In this document: positions 1-8,188 of the stretch, in pieces
Numbering within the stretch: the stretch's first letter is position 1
Layout: each line of letters opens with the position of its first letter
Source: Anabaena sp051781005
GTDB taxonomy: Bacteria; Cyanobacteriota; Cyanobacteriia; Cyanobacteriales; Nostocaceae
NCBI RefSeq assembly: GCF_051781005.1
Contig: NZ_JBPWOA010000018.1
Coordinates: forward strand, 142,023 to 206,022
Reading direction: 5' to 3'
DNA: 64,000 nucleotides
The notes under the pieces: generated by a model
Seen by the model: only the letters and a program-made list of their open reading frames with translations
Told to the model about the DNA's origin: nothing
Databases searched by the model: none
Translations under genes and position numbers: made by a program

Positions 1-345
1 TTCTGGTTCTTTTGGCTGGGTTGGATGCGTTCCTGCACCGCCTGGTTGCCCAATACAGAACCACTATGGCAAGAATTGTTAGTTTTGCGAGAATTACGGG
101 CTGACAGTTACGCCGCATCCCAAGTAGATCCCTTGGTGTTAGCGGAATCATTGCTATTGGTAGTCAGTAACAACCCTATAACAGAAGAAGTTTGCTGTGC
201 CGCTTTGGGTGCAGGCGATCGCTTGGAACAGAGAATAGAAGCTTTATTAACACCACCAGAAACAACTTCAGAAGCTCAATTACAATCCTGGCATATTTTT
301 TTGTTGGCGTTTCTACCCTTACTAACAGTCGTTTTTCATACTTGA
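1..345 (+). CDS. M56-type (BlaR1-like) membrane metallopeptidase, C-terminal part only
   Basis: The reading frame is open from base 1, so the gene starts upstream of the window and only about 114 residues are present. The segment LRELRADSYAA fits the ExxAD type of third zinc-ligand motif that follows the HExxH helix in M48/M56 peptidases. The HExxH itself would lie upstream. The tail is hydrophobic (HIFLLAFLPLLTVVFHT), as expected for a final membrane segment. In this family such proteins often pair with a BlaI/MecI-type repressor, but that neighbour would be outside the window. The family call rests on one motif and general character. The active site cannot be checked here. Confidence 0.5.
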   Translation, partial: FWFFWLGWMRSCTAWLPNTEPLWQELLVLRELRADSYAASQVDPLVLAESLLLVVSNNPITEEVCCAALGAGDRLEQRIEALLTPPETTSEAQLQSWHIFLLAFLPLLTVVFHT

Positions 346-429
346 ATTACAAAAAAAGGGAAGTAGGGAACAGGGAACAGGAAACAGAAGAGAAAAATAT
401 TCTCCATCCTTCTTTCTTCCTTCTTCCTT

Positions 430-470
430 CATCCTGACTCCTGACTCCGAACTCCGAACTCCTGACTTAC
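430..470. repeat. Heptamer-like CTCCTGA/CTCCGAA tandem repeat
   Basis: Short degenerate tandem units of the ACTCCTG / ACTCCGA type lie between the peptidase end and the 3' end of the desaturase. Similar units recur near 46300. They resemble the heptameric short tandemly repeated repetitive (STRR) sequences of heterocystous cyanobacteria. Confidence 0.6.
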
Positions 471-1327
471 ACATTTCCTGGTTTCATCGCTTGATCTGGT
501 GGTAGGTTGATATTCGTTGCCAAACGCACTGTTTTTAATACCGCAATCGCCCACCAAGTGAGATCAATTTCCCACCAGCGCCAGCCACACTTGGCTACAT
601 GAGGATAAGCATGGTGATTGTTATGCCAGCCTTCGCCATAGGTGAGAATGGCAGCCCACCAAAGATTACGAGAATTATCATCGCTGGCAAATGTGCGGTA
701 TCCCCACATATGAGTAACCGAGTTAATTAGCCAGGTGGTATGCCAGAGAATAACTGACCTCAAAAACACGCCATAAATGACAAATGACCAGCCTCCCAGG
801 GCATAGAGTAATAATGCAACGGGAATTTGCAGCAGTAAAAAGTAGCGATTTAGCCAGATGTAAAAGGGATCTCGTGCTAGGTCGGGAGCAAATCGTTGGT
901 ATAACTCATAATCGAAAAATTCGGAACGGGGATAAAAAATCCAAAGCATATGACTCCACCAAAAACCTTTACGGGCAGAGTAAGGATCTTTCTCTTCGTC
1001 TTCGGTGTAAGCATGATGCAACCGATGTCCAGCTACCCAGAAAATGGGGCCTCCTTGTATAGATAATGCACCTAAAATAGCGATCGCATATTCTAACCAC
1101 TTGGGAACTCGAAAACTGCGATGACTCAACAAACGGTGATAACCTAAACAAACTCCAATGCTGCCAAATAGCCAGTGCAGAAACACAGTTACACCCACCG
1201 CAGCCCAGGAAAAATGCCAAGGAGCTAGTAGTGCGATCGCATGAATAGTACCAAAAAATGCTACAGACACCCAATGAAGGCGCAGAGGTTGGGCATTCCC
1301 TAATAGATTTGATGAATTCAACGTCAC
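467..1327 (-). CDS. desC: Acyl-lipid / acyl-CoA delta-9 type fatty acid desaturase
   Basis: Integral membrane di-iron desaturase that introduces a double bond into membrane fatty acids. All three histidine boxes are visible: HRLLSH around residue 65, HRLHH around residue 103 and HNNHH around residue 238. Hydrophobic segments flank them. Length (about 286 residues) fits the DesC/delta-9 group. I place the start at a GTG (1327) because GAGGAG lies 5 bases upstream. Another in-frame GTG two codons earlier is almost touching that Shine-Dalgarno. It runs in the same direction as hemF but with a gap, so an operon is not shown. The family is certain. The exact regiospecificity is inferred. Confidence 0.85.
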   Translation of the reverse strand: MTLNSSNLLGNAQPLRLHWVSVAFFGTIHAIALLAPWHFSWAAVGVTVFLHWLFGSIGVCLGYHRLLSHRSFRVPKWLEYAIAILGALSIQGGPIFWVAGHRLHHAYTEDEEKDPYSARKGFWWSHMLWIFYPRSEFFDYELYQRFAPDLARDPFYIWLNRYFLLLQIPVALLLYALGGWSFVIYGVFLRSVILWHTTWLINSVTHMWGYRTFASDDNSRNLWWAAILTYGEGWHNNHHAYPHVAKCGWRWWEIDLTWWAIAVLKTVRLATNINLPPDQAMKPGNV

Positions 1328-1381
1328 TAACACTCCTCAAAAATTCACAAAATTAGAGAACTAATCCAAATAACAAATTAG

Positions 1382-2464
1382 CTAAATGCTGTATTCCAGC
1401 TCTATAAAGCCATTTGCCCAATCTTGGGGCTTGAGAAAAACTTTGGTAAGCTGTGCTTCAGGGCTTCCTGCCTCTGGTTGATAGCCATATTCCCAGCGAG
1501 TCAAGGGTGGTAGAGACATTAAAATAGATTCCGCCCGGCCATTGGTTTGCAGTCCGAAAACTGTTCCCCGGTCATATACCAAGTTAAACTCCACGTAACG
1601 ACCCCGACGGTATAATTGAAATTGACGCTGGCGATCGCTATATTCTATTTCTTGTCGCTTTTGGACTATGGGTAGATATGCTGGTAAAAATGCTTCACCG
1701 CAGTTTTTTACAAATGCAAACATATCTTCCCAGTTACGTGATACCGTTCCCACTTGCTGACTTGCCAGCGCTGCTTTAGTATCCAGTTGAGAACCTACAT
1801 AAAGCCTACCACTAGCATCTTGATAGTCAAAGAAAATACCACCAATCCCACGTTGTTCTTGACGATGTTGTAAGTAGAAATATTCATCACACCAGTCTTT
1901 GAAAACCCGATAATATTCTGGATGGGAAGCATCACAAGCATTTTTTAAAGTTTGGTGAAAATGAACAGCATCTTCAGCAAAAGGATAGTAAGGCGTTAAA
2001 TCAGCCCCACCACCAAACCACCAAATCGAACCGGCTTCAAAGTAGCGGTAGTTAAGATGTACCGTTGGTATGTATGGATTACGAGGATGTAACACCATCG
2101 AAGTTCCAGTTACAAAAAAGTCATTTCCAGCTGCTTCTGGGCGTTGAGTCAAAATTGCCGCAGGTAGACTATCTCCCCAAACTTCTGAAAAATTAACACC
2201 ACCTTGTTCAAATATCCGCCCTTCTCGAATCACACGGGTGCGTCCTTGACCACCTTCGGCTCGTTCCCAAAGGTCTTCCCGAAAACAAGCTTCCCCATCT
2301 AATTGCTCTAGCCCAGCGCAGATTTGATCCTGTAAGTCTTGCATCAACTGCTTCACCCGCTGACGCGAATTCTCAGGTGGTGTATGGACTGAGTTAGCGA
2401 GAGGGGGAAGCAATATTGTTTGATTTGTTGATTCCCGCAGATGATTCTCTAAATGACGACCCAT
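1382..2464 (-). CDS. hemF: Oxygen-dependent coproporphyrinogen III oxidase
   Basis: Aerobic enzyme that decarboxylates two propionates of coproporphyrinogen III to give protoporphyrinogen IX for haem and chlorophyll synthesis. At 360 residues it has the usual cyanobacterial length. Typical conserved stretches are visible: EGGQGRTRVI with FEQGGVNFSEVWG near residues 70-95, NPYIPTVHLNYRYFE, WWFGGGADLTPYYP, and the C-terminal EFNLVYDRGTVFGL. The ATG at 2464 has AGAGG upstream. It is divergent from acsF across about 270 bases, so two oxygen-requiring tetrapyrrole steps share one intergenic promoter region. No truncation is seen. Confidence 0.95.
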   Translation of the reverse strand: MGRHLENHLRESTNQTILLPPLANSVHTPPENSRQRVKQLMQDLQDQICAGLEQLDGEACFREDLWERAEGGQGRTRVIREGRIFEQGGVNFSEVWGDSLPAAILTQRPEAAGNDFFVTGTSMVLHPRNPYIPTVHLNYRYFEAGSIWWFGGGADLTPYYPFAEDAVHFHQTLKNACDASHPEYYRVFKDWCDEYFYLQHRQEQRGIGGIFFDYQDASGRLYVGSQLDTKAALASQQVGTVSRNWEDMFAFVKNCGEAFLPAYLPIVQKRQEIEYSDRQRQFQLYRRGRYVEFNLVYDRGTVFGLQTNGRAESILMSLPPLTRWEYGYQPEAGSPEAQLTKVFLKPQDWANGFIELEYSI

Positions 2465-2733
2465 ATTGAATACCTCTTAATTTTTGAGTAAAAGTGGCAA
2501 TTCGCTTAACAACTATATAGCTATTAAACTAGCAAAAATATAAATGTTTCAAAACTTAATAAATTATCTCTGCCAACAATTTCCTTCCCTCTGTTGACTT
2601 TCTCCGCGATAGATGGATAAATCTAAACTTTGCTTAAGGATTGTAAAGGTTTCATATTCAGATTCCAGTTCAGGAATTACAGTTATCATAACTTGATAGC
2701 TATGTAAGTATTTAGCTTGTTAATAGAGGAATC

Positions 2734-3828
2734 ATGGTAAATACCCTACCCCAGCCTGAAGTGAAGCCAGGAATTAAAGCGCCAGCTAAAGAAACCGTAC
2801 TCACTCCTCGGTTTTACACCACAGACTTTGAAACTGCGGCTAGTTTGGATCTCTCAGCCCAAGAAAAAGAGTTGCAAGCCCTGTTGGCAGAAATGCGGGC
2901 TGACTACAACCGTCATCATTTTGTTCGCGATGAAGAGTTTGATCAGTCTTGGGAACATATTGACGGAGAAGCACGCCGAGCTTTTATTGAGTATTTGGAA
3001 CGCTCATGCATTTCCGAGTTTTCTGGGTTTTTGCTGTTCAAGGAACTATCCCGGAAGCTAAAACAGCGTAGTCCCTTGCTGGCGGAAATATTTCAACTGA
3101 TGGCGCGTGATGAAGCCCGTCATGCTGGATTTCTCAATAAAGCGATGGGCGATTTTAAACTCTCGCTAGACTTGGGTGAGGTAACTAAAATCCGCACCTA
3201 TACATTTTTTCCTCTTGAGTGGGTGCTTTACACGGTCTATTTATCAGAAAAAATTGGTTACTGGCGTTACATTATTATTTATCACCATTTACAAAAGCAT
3301 CCAGAACACCAGTTTTATCCCATCTTCCGCAAATTTGAGAGTTGGTGTCAAGACGAAAACCGACATGGGGATATATTCAAGGCATTATTGCAATGTCTGC
3401 CGACAAGCCGCTCCGCGTCTACGCAACCTCAACTCTGGAATAATTGGAGATCAAGGCTATTGAGTCGCTTTTTCCTATTATCAGTATTTGCTACCCACAC
3501 TTTAACAGTTCACGAACGGGCTAGTTTTTACCACTTACTGGGACTTGAACCCAAAGAATTTGACCAGCAAGTAGTTCGCAATACCAATGAAACTGCTGGA
3601 CGTGCTTTTCCAGTGATGTTAAATACCGAACATCCCCAGTTTTTCCCACGTCTGCAAAACTGCTCAAATTACAACTTGAAAATAGCAGAAATTTCACGCA
3701 GTTCTAGCAATAAAGTAGTGAAATTTATCCGCAAACTGCCTTTAATAACGGCAATTGTCTGGAATCTCCTACTTGTCTATTTAATTAAACCAATTGATAC
3801 AGAAGTGTTGCGGGGAACAGTACGTTAG
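2734..3828 (+). CDS. acsF: Magnesium-protoporphyrin IX monomethyl ester (oxidative) cyclase
   Basis: Di-iron enzyme that forms the fifth ring of chlorophyll (AcsF/ChlA). It is 364 residues long with the carboxylate-histidine iron motifs DEARH near residue 128 and DENRH near residue 210. The start ATG has GAGGA four bases upstream. It lies divergent to hemF. Something odd is present around residues 220-231: a stretch reading roughly CLPTSRSAST sits before QPQLWNNW. From memory of the family this position is normally a direct LLRSQPQLW-type join. The underlying bases (3393-3425) look like a small dispersed repeat inserted in frame. The frame is intact, so a functional protein is likely. Confidence 0.93.
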   Translation: MVNTLPQPEVKPGIKAPAKETVLTPRFYTTDFETAASLDLSAQEKELQALLAEMRADYNRHHFVRDEEFDQSWEHIDGEARRAFIEYLERSCISEFSGFLLFKELSRKLKQRSPLLAEIFQLMARDEARHAGFLNKAMGDFKLSLDLGEVTKIRTYTFFPLEWVLYTVYLSEKIGYWRYIIIYHHLQKHPEHQFYPIFRKFESWCQDENRHGDIFKALLQCLPTSRSASTQPQLWNNWRSRLLSRFFLLSVFATHTLTVHERASFYHLLGLEPKEFDQQVVRNTNETAGRAFPVMLNTEHPQFFPRLQNCSNYNLKIAEISRSSSNKVVKFIRKLPLITAIVWNLLLVYLIKPIDTEVLRGTVR

Positions 3829-3843
3829 ATCACTTGTTATTTG

Positions 3844-3880
3844 GGTTGGGTTGCGTTCTGGTTCACCCAACCTAAAAATT
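3844..3880 (+). terminator. Rho-independent-type terminator after acsF
   Basis: GGTTGGGT (3844-3851) pairs with ACCCAACC (3865-3872). An A/T-rich run follows, 16 bases after the acsF stop codon. Confidence 0.6.
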
Positions 3881-3889
3881 ATATTTTTA

Positions 3890-4042
3890 TTACAGCAGAT
3901 TTCATTTTGAGATACAAACTTGAATAATGAAACTCTTGTGGTGCGGGCATCCTCGGACTGAGCAGTTCGACAAGCTCACTGTAAGACCTGTCGAAGTCTT
4001 GCCCGCTAGGTATGTACCTCCTGACAGCGAAATCCGCTGTAA
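3890..4042. repeat. Palindromic MITE-like element with three nested inverted repeats
   Basis: Outer arms TTACAGCAGATTTC (3890-3903) and GAAATCCGCTGTAA (4029-4042) match in 13 of 14 positions. Inside them, GCGGGCA (3943-3949) pairs with TGCCCGC (4000-4006), and TTCGACA (3966-3972) with TGTCGAA (3989-3995). One end of the element recurs in inverted orientation near 12970-13012. Confidence 0.65.
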
Positions 4043-4060
4043 ATCTGTTTTTCTCAAAAT

Positions 4061-4783
4061 TCAAATCGGATTACTATATATTTTACCATCAGGCATAATT
4101 GCGCCTTCCAGATTAACATCTGTGAGAATTGCTCCCGTTAAATCTGCTCCTTGTAAATTTGCGTTTCGCAATATAGCATTAGTCAGATTTGCATAACTCA
4201 AATCTGCTCCTTGCAAACTAGCTCCAGTTAAATCAGTTGCTAAATCTCCCCATTGAATTATCCGACCTAAATTAGCTCTACACAACTTCGCACCATCCAA
4301 ATTAGCATGGTGTAGTGAAGCAGCTCGTAAGTCTCCATAGCTCAAATCTGCTCCACTCAAAACTGCATATCCTAAATCTGTCCGTTGGTTGGAACTAGGA
4401 CGTAAGTCTACTTGAATTAGCAAAGCGCTAGATAGTTTTGCACCATGTAAATTTGCACCACATAAACTAGCTTTGATGAGGTTTGCTTCATCTAGTCGGG
4501 TTTGAGTTAATTTTGCACCTGTTAAATCTGCTTCTCGGAGAATAGCGCGATATAAATCTGCTGCACTTAAATCTATTCCCCACAGAATAGCTTCACTTAA
4601 ATTTGCTTCTCGCAAACAAGCTTGACTGAAGTTAGTTTTACCTAGCCGTGTCTGACGCAAATCAGCATAGCTAAAATCTATCCCTTCTAAATTTACGTTC
4701 GTTAGCTCTGCATCTTGGAGATTAATTCGCTGAAAATTTCGTTCTCCAGCAGAATAGCGGTTGATAATTTCATCTACATTCAT
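4061..4783 (-). CDS. Pentapeptide-repeat protein
   Basis: About 240 residues made almost wholly of A(D/N)LxX repeats, predicting a right-handed quadrilateral beta-helix. The N-terminus (VDEIINRYSAGERNFQRINLQ) is the usual short cap seen in cyanobacterial members, and the C-terminus ends with VNLEGAIMPDGKIYSNPI. The function is not known from sequence. Members act as DNA mimics, as thylakoid lumen proteins or as scaffolds. No signal peptide is evident, so cytoplasmic location is likely. I chose the ATG at 4783. An upstream in-frame TTG lacks support. The cap resembles the second pentapeptide protein at 8419. Confidence 0.85.
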   Translation of the reverse strand: MNVDEIINRYSAGERNFQRINLQDAELTNVNLEGIDFSYADLRQTRLGKTNFSQACLREANLSEAILWGIDLSAADLYRAILREADLTGAKLTQTRLDEANLIKASLCGANLHGAKLSSALLIQVDLRPSSNQRTDLGYAVLSGADLSYGDLRAASLHHANLDGAKLCRANLGRIIQWGDLATDLTGASLQGADLSYANLTNAILRNANLQGADLTGAILTDVNLEGAIMPDGKIYSNPI

Positions 4784-5002
4784 AAATAAATACTTCAAAA
4801 TTCTCAATTCAAACAAAATTCAAAATCCCCGGCAATTTTCAGAGATTTTCTCTGTAATACTTAGGGTTGGGAAAATAACTCCGGGAATGGAGGATAAGAG
4901 TTAACGATAATTTTTCATTAATTAACTAAATAGCTGTGGAGTAATTTTAGCATTTTAATGGTAAAATCTAATCATTTCATTGCTCTGTTTCCTAATAATT
5001 GA

Positions 5003-5024
5003 TATTTAGTTATACTGCTAAATA
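5003..5024 (+). promoter_or_regulatory. Inverted repeat overlapping a -10-like box, probable ArsR autoregulatory operator
   Basis: TATTTAG (5003-5009) and CTAAATA (5018-5024) form a perfect 7-8-7 inverted repeat. The spacer contains TATACT, a good -10 hexamer. It lies a few bases upstream of the ArsR gene, where this family commonly binds its own promoter. Confidence 0.5.
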
Positions 5025-5027
5025 GCG

Positions 5028-5423
5028 ATGAAGTCTTTTGCTGATGATTTAAGTTGCCCTATGCCAAAAACAAATCCGTCTCAGGCTAATCCAGCTATTC
5101 TTGCTGCCGTTGCTGACTATTTTAAGGTGCTATCAGAAGGAAGTCGGCTACAAATTTTGACCTGTCTCAAATCAGGTTCGATGAATGTCATGGAGATAGC
5201 AGAAGCGACTGGGTTAGGGCAGGCAAATCTGTCTAAGCATCTGAAAGTATTAACTCAGGCAGGAATTTTATCTCGTCAGCCCAAAGGGACTAGTGCCTAT
5301 TACGAGATTGCCGACCCGATTATTTTTGAGCTTTGTGAATTAGCGTGCGATCGCATTAGTCAACGTGTGCTACAGCAGGATGAAAGCCTGAAAGCTTTTC
5401 GGAACAAAACTACAGTTTTTTGA
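5028..5423 (+). CDS. ArsR/SmtB-family transcriptional regulator
   Basis: Winged-helix repressor of about 120-131 residues. The segment VMEIAEATGLGQANLSKHLKVLTQAGIL is a clear ArsR helix-turn-helix with recognition helix. The usual ELCVCD metal-binding motif of the alpha-3 helix is absent (the position reads LTCLKSG). Cysteines instead occur in a C-terminal ELCELAC helix, so the inducer could be thiol or redox rather than a classical metal. Start is uncertain: ATG 5028 is almost at the predicted transcription start, while ATG 5061 (MPKTNPSQ) would leave a short leader. No strong Shine-Dalgarno supports either. Neighbours give no clear target. Confidence 0.85.
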   Translation: MKSFADDLSCPMPKTNPSQANPAILAAVADYFKVLSEGSRLQILTCLKSGSMNVMEIAEATGLGQANLSKHLKVLTQAGILSRQPKGTSAYYEIADPIIFELCELACDRISQRVLQQDESLKAFRNKTTVF

Positions 5424-5429
5424 ATTACC

Positions 5430-5606
5430 CTACTCATCTTCATCCCCTGGAGGCCGTTCACTCAAGCTTTGTTGCGCGTGCCACTCCAAAACAATGCGTT
5501 CCAACATCTCCGCCTGTGTACAGTTATTAACATCTGCATATACCTTAATCAACTGTCTCACTTCAGGGCTAACGTGTCGTATCACTAGTTGCTCATCTTT
5601 TTTCAT
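5430..5606 (-). CDS. Small ribbon-helix-helix-like protein (58 residues)
   Basis: A 58-codon ORF starting MKKDEQLVIRHVSPEV and ending SERPPGDEDE. The pattern of a short beta strand (QLVIRHV), a helix (PEVRQLIKVYADVNN) and a second helix (TQAEMLERIVLEW) is what CopG/Arc-type ribbon-helix-helix DNA-binding proteins show. The acidic tail is separate. It is convergent with the ArsR gene and its stop lies 6 bases past the ArsR stop. It could be an orphan antitoxin-like regulator, since no toxin partner is adjacent, or a small transcription factor. The codon pattern and fold support a real gene. Function is not assigned. Confidence 0.6.
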   Translation of the reverse strand: MKKDEQLVIRHVSPEVRQLIKVYADVNNCTQAEMLERIVLEWHAQQSLSERPPGDEDE

Positions 5607-5801
5607 GTTGATCTGACTCCCATCACGTCAGAATTGTAAATAATTCGTTATACTTATTAACATAAGTTCGTAAAACATAAAATTCTGGCGCTACACCCCT
5701 CAAATCGGGAATGCCCTCGAACTCAATGGGTGTATGACTGCTCAAAACTTAAATAGCGAGTATTAACCCTTATTTGCCCCAATTCGGCATAGGAGCCAGC
5801 A

Positions 5802-5999
5802 ATGAATCAGCCTATAAAATTATCTTTAGAACAAGAATTTGGCCTCAGAATCTTTGCTGACCAAGTACACCAAATGTCTCGTGAACAAGCTCAGATATTT
5901 CTGCTCAAGTTGTATGAGCATATGATGATTCAAGAAACAAGCTACCAACAATTACTTAAGCATGAATGGAAACTAGATTCAGGAAGCATCTCTGGTTAA
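5802..5999 (+). CDS. nblA: Phycobilisome degradation protein NblA
   Basis: 65-residue adaptor that binds phycobiliproteins and delivers phycobilisomes to Clp-type proteolysis during nitrogen or other starvation. The sequence has the family core LSLEQEFGLRIFADQV, then MSREQAQIFLLKLYEHMM, and a YQQLLKHEW C-terminus. AGGAG lies seven bases before the ATG. It is convergent with nifH, with an inverted-repeat region between. Both genes serve the nitrogen-starvation response. I did not find a convincing NtcA box (GTA-N8-TAC) in the upstream 180 bases by eye. Confidence 0.92.
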   Translation: MNQPIKLSLEQEFGLRIFADQVHQMSREQAQIFLLKLYEHMMIQETSYQQLLKHEWKLDSGSISG

Positions 6000-6073
6000 A
6001 ATAGGAAATTCAAAGGCTTCTAATTTGCATAGTAAACAAGATATAACCCTTGTGCTGTAAGCATTTTAACCAA

Positions 6074-6117
6074 ATGCAAATAAGATGTGAAAAAACCTAT
6101 TTGCATTTTCACATCTT
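6074..6117. terminator. Interleaved inverted repeats, probable bidirectional terminator
   Basis: ATGCAAATA (6074-6082) can pair with TATTTGCAT (6099-6107). AAGATGTGAAAA (6082-6093) can pair with TTTTCACATCTT (6106-6117). The arms are arranged a-b-a'-b', so the two stems are mutually exclusive. The element lies between convergent nblA and nifH. Confidence 0.5.
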
Positions 6118-6180
6118 CATAAATTGAGGAAAGGGTGGGAGTTACCCTCCCCAATCTCAAGCACTAATTGCTTTGTGTTA

Positions 6181-7080
6181 CTACTTTTTGACTGGTGCTT
6201 CAGTAGCTGATTTACCAACTAGCTTTTCAGTATTTTCATCACTTTCAAGAATACCGAACTCAATCAACAATTCTTCTAATTCTTCCATTTCAATAGGAGT
6301 AGGAATAGTTAGATTTTTGTTGTTGATGATCTTCTTAGCTAATGTCCGATATTCATTACCCTGATCACTATCAGGTGCATACTCGTTAACAGTCATCCGA
6401 CGCAATTCTGCGTGTTGAACGATATTGTCACGAGGTACAAAGTGAATCATGTGGGTGTTCAAGCGTTTTGCCAGGGTTTCGATTAATTCGACTTCCCGGT
6501 CAACGTTACGGCTGTTACAAATCAAGCCACCTAAACGCACACCACCAGTGTGAGCATATTTTAAAACACCACGAGCAATGTTGTTAGCAGCATACATCGC
6601 CATCATTTCACCTGATGTCACAATGTAGATTTCTTGCGCTTTTCCTTCCCGAATTGGCATGGCGAAACCACCACAGACAACGTCACCTAATACGTCGTAA
6701 GACACGAAATCTAAGTCTGTGTAAGCACCGTTTTCTTCTAGGAAGTTAATAGCAGTGATAATACCACGACCAGCACAACCAACACCGGGTTCTGGACCAC
6801 CAGATTCTACGCACTTAACACCACGGAAACCGGTCAACAGTACTTCGCTGAGTTCTAAATCTTCAACAGCACCTCTTTCAGCAGCCAAGGAAAGAACGGT
6901 GGTTTGAGCTTTGGAGTGGAGCATCAAACGGGTAGAGTCAGCTTTAGGGTCGCAACCTACAATCATGATGCGTTGACCCATTTCTGCCATAGCAGCAAGG
7001 GTATTTTGAGAAGTAGTAGATTTACCAATACCACCTTTACCGTAGAAAGCAATTTGTCTAATATTTGAGTCAGTAGCCAT
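6181..7080 (-). CDS. nifH: Nitrogenase iron protein (dinitrogenase reductase), stand-alone copy
   Basis: Homodimeric [4Fe-4S] ATPase that donates electrons to the MoFe protein. It is 299 residues long with the P-loop GKGGIGKST at residues 14-22. Cluster cysteines are visible in GVGCAGRG and DVVCGGFAMP. The switch region VGCDPKADSTR and the ADP-ribosylation-type arginine context GFRGVKCVESGG are present too. No nifB/S/U/D/K genes surround it, so this looks like the second, unlinked nifH (nifH2) known in heterocystous cyanobacteria. VnfH is a less likely alternative. The C-terminus (ESDENTEKLVGKSATEAPVKK) extends as in cyanobacterial copies. A long non-coding upstream region (over 1 kb) precedes it. 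Confidence 0.92.
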   Translation of the reverse strand: MATDSNIRQIAFYGKGGIGKSTTSQNTLAAMAEMGQRIMIVGCDPKADSTRLMLHSKAQTTVLSLAAERGAVEDLELSEVLLTGFRGVKCVESGGPEPGVGCAGRGIITAINFLEENGAYTDLDFVSYDVLGDVVCGGFAMPIREGKAQEIYIVTSGEMMAMYAANNIARGVLKYAHTGGVRLGGLICNSRNVDREVELIETLAKRLNTHMIHFVPRDNIVQHAELRRMTVNEYAPDSDQGNEYRTLAKKIINNKNLTIPTPIEMEELEELLIEFGILESDENTEKLVGKSATEAPVKK

Positions 7081-8188
7081 GATGAGTTTATTCCTACAAT
7101 TATTGTGTTGATGAGTCTGAAACTTGATTTGAGATTTTGTGCGATTAGGAAACAGAATTTGTATAGCGACTTAAGGCATACTCAAGGCACTACCAAACGC
7201 AGATTCAGATTTTTGTAGGAAAACAATATCTGGTTACTGGAAATTTATTTAGAAGAAATCCACATCTCCTAAATCAAGAAATATTTAACGGCTTAACTTG
7301 GGCATTGTCGCTTGTTGTCGCGGCATCCTCGGAGGATGTTTAATCTTGGAGAGTGGTTACAATAGGGATTCACCTTTATGCAGATTTTCCCCCTGAACCA
7401 CCCAATCAACCAACATTGTAGTTCACTCTCAATGACTGCTACAATTGTGACGATTTTGCTTGTATTTTGGCTGCCAAAAATGTCTAATTTCCAGTCCAAC
7501 AAACCATTCTCCTAATTTCTGGAAAATTGCTGTATTGATGTTGCTTTTGGATATTTTTTCAGAATCAATAAATCTCACTGTGATTGATACATGGGAATCA
7601 ATACCCTAGTGTTACTAGTTCACAGTAAAAAATATCTTTCTTGCTGGCTCTAAGTCGCTAACAGTTTTGATTCCTATACATTTACCAGACATCCTCTAAG
7701 AGTCTTTCTTCCCAAACTCCAAGGTTAGTCCCATCTGGTTGATAATGTTATCTACTTAGCCAATTCTTATCGGCAAATACTCAAAGGAATTCTGATTGAC
7801 TTCAAGTTGTTACGAGGGTAACTCTTCTAATTCATTTGTCCTTATCTCTTCGTACAGAAAAGATATATAAACTGAAGTGGATTTAGCAGAACAAAAGAAC
7901 TTGATTTCGTTGACCTCAATTTACCCTTGAAGTTTTTTTGACTTTGATGTTTTTGATTCCTATCCCAACAATAACATAGATATCAATATTTTATAAGCCT
8001 CAAAATAAATTATTTTCCAATTCTAAAAAATATTATCCTTGTTACCTTTAATGGTTATGACTTAGAGGTTATAAGATGCAATTTAGGCAAACATTTTATC
8101 AAATAGAGTTTGTGAAATCAGCTACTTTTATAATCAAGTTGAATTTAAAATAATTGAAACTAATAATTTAGAAAATTACATAATTCTG
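7081..8188. other. Gene-poor AT-rich region upstream of nifH
   Basis: About 1.1 kb with no gene I can support. A 69-codon reverse ORF at 7293-7502 has no recognisable protein character. The region must hold the nifH promoter, but I see no clear GTA-N8-TAC NtcA site. Its length could reflect decayed genes, as the remnant next to it suggests. Confidence 0.5.

Noticed and set aside
3927..4196. 89-codon plus-strand frame over the palindromic element and the pentapeptide gene
   Set aside because: It is the complement of the pentapeptide repeats and of the inverted-repeat element.
7293..7502. 69-codon minus-strand frame upstream of nifH
   Set aside because: No recognisable protein character, no ribosome site, and an amino-acid pattern typical of random AT-rich DNA.
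7081..7600. NtcA site upstream of nifH
   Set aside because: Several GTA and TAC triplets occur, but none with the required 8-base spacing was found by eye.
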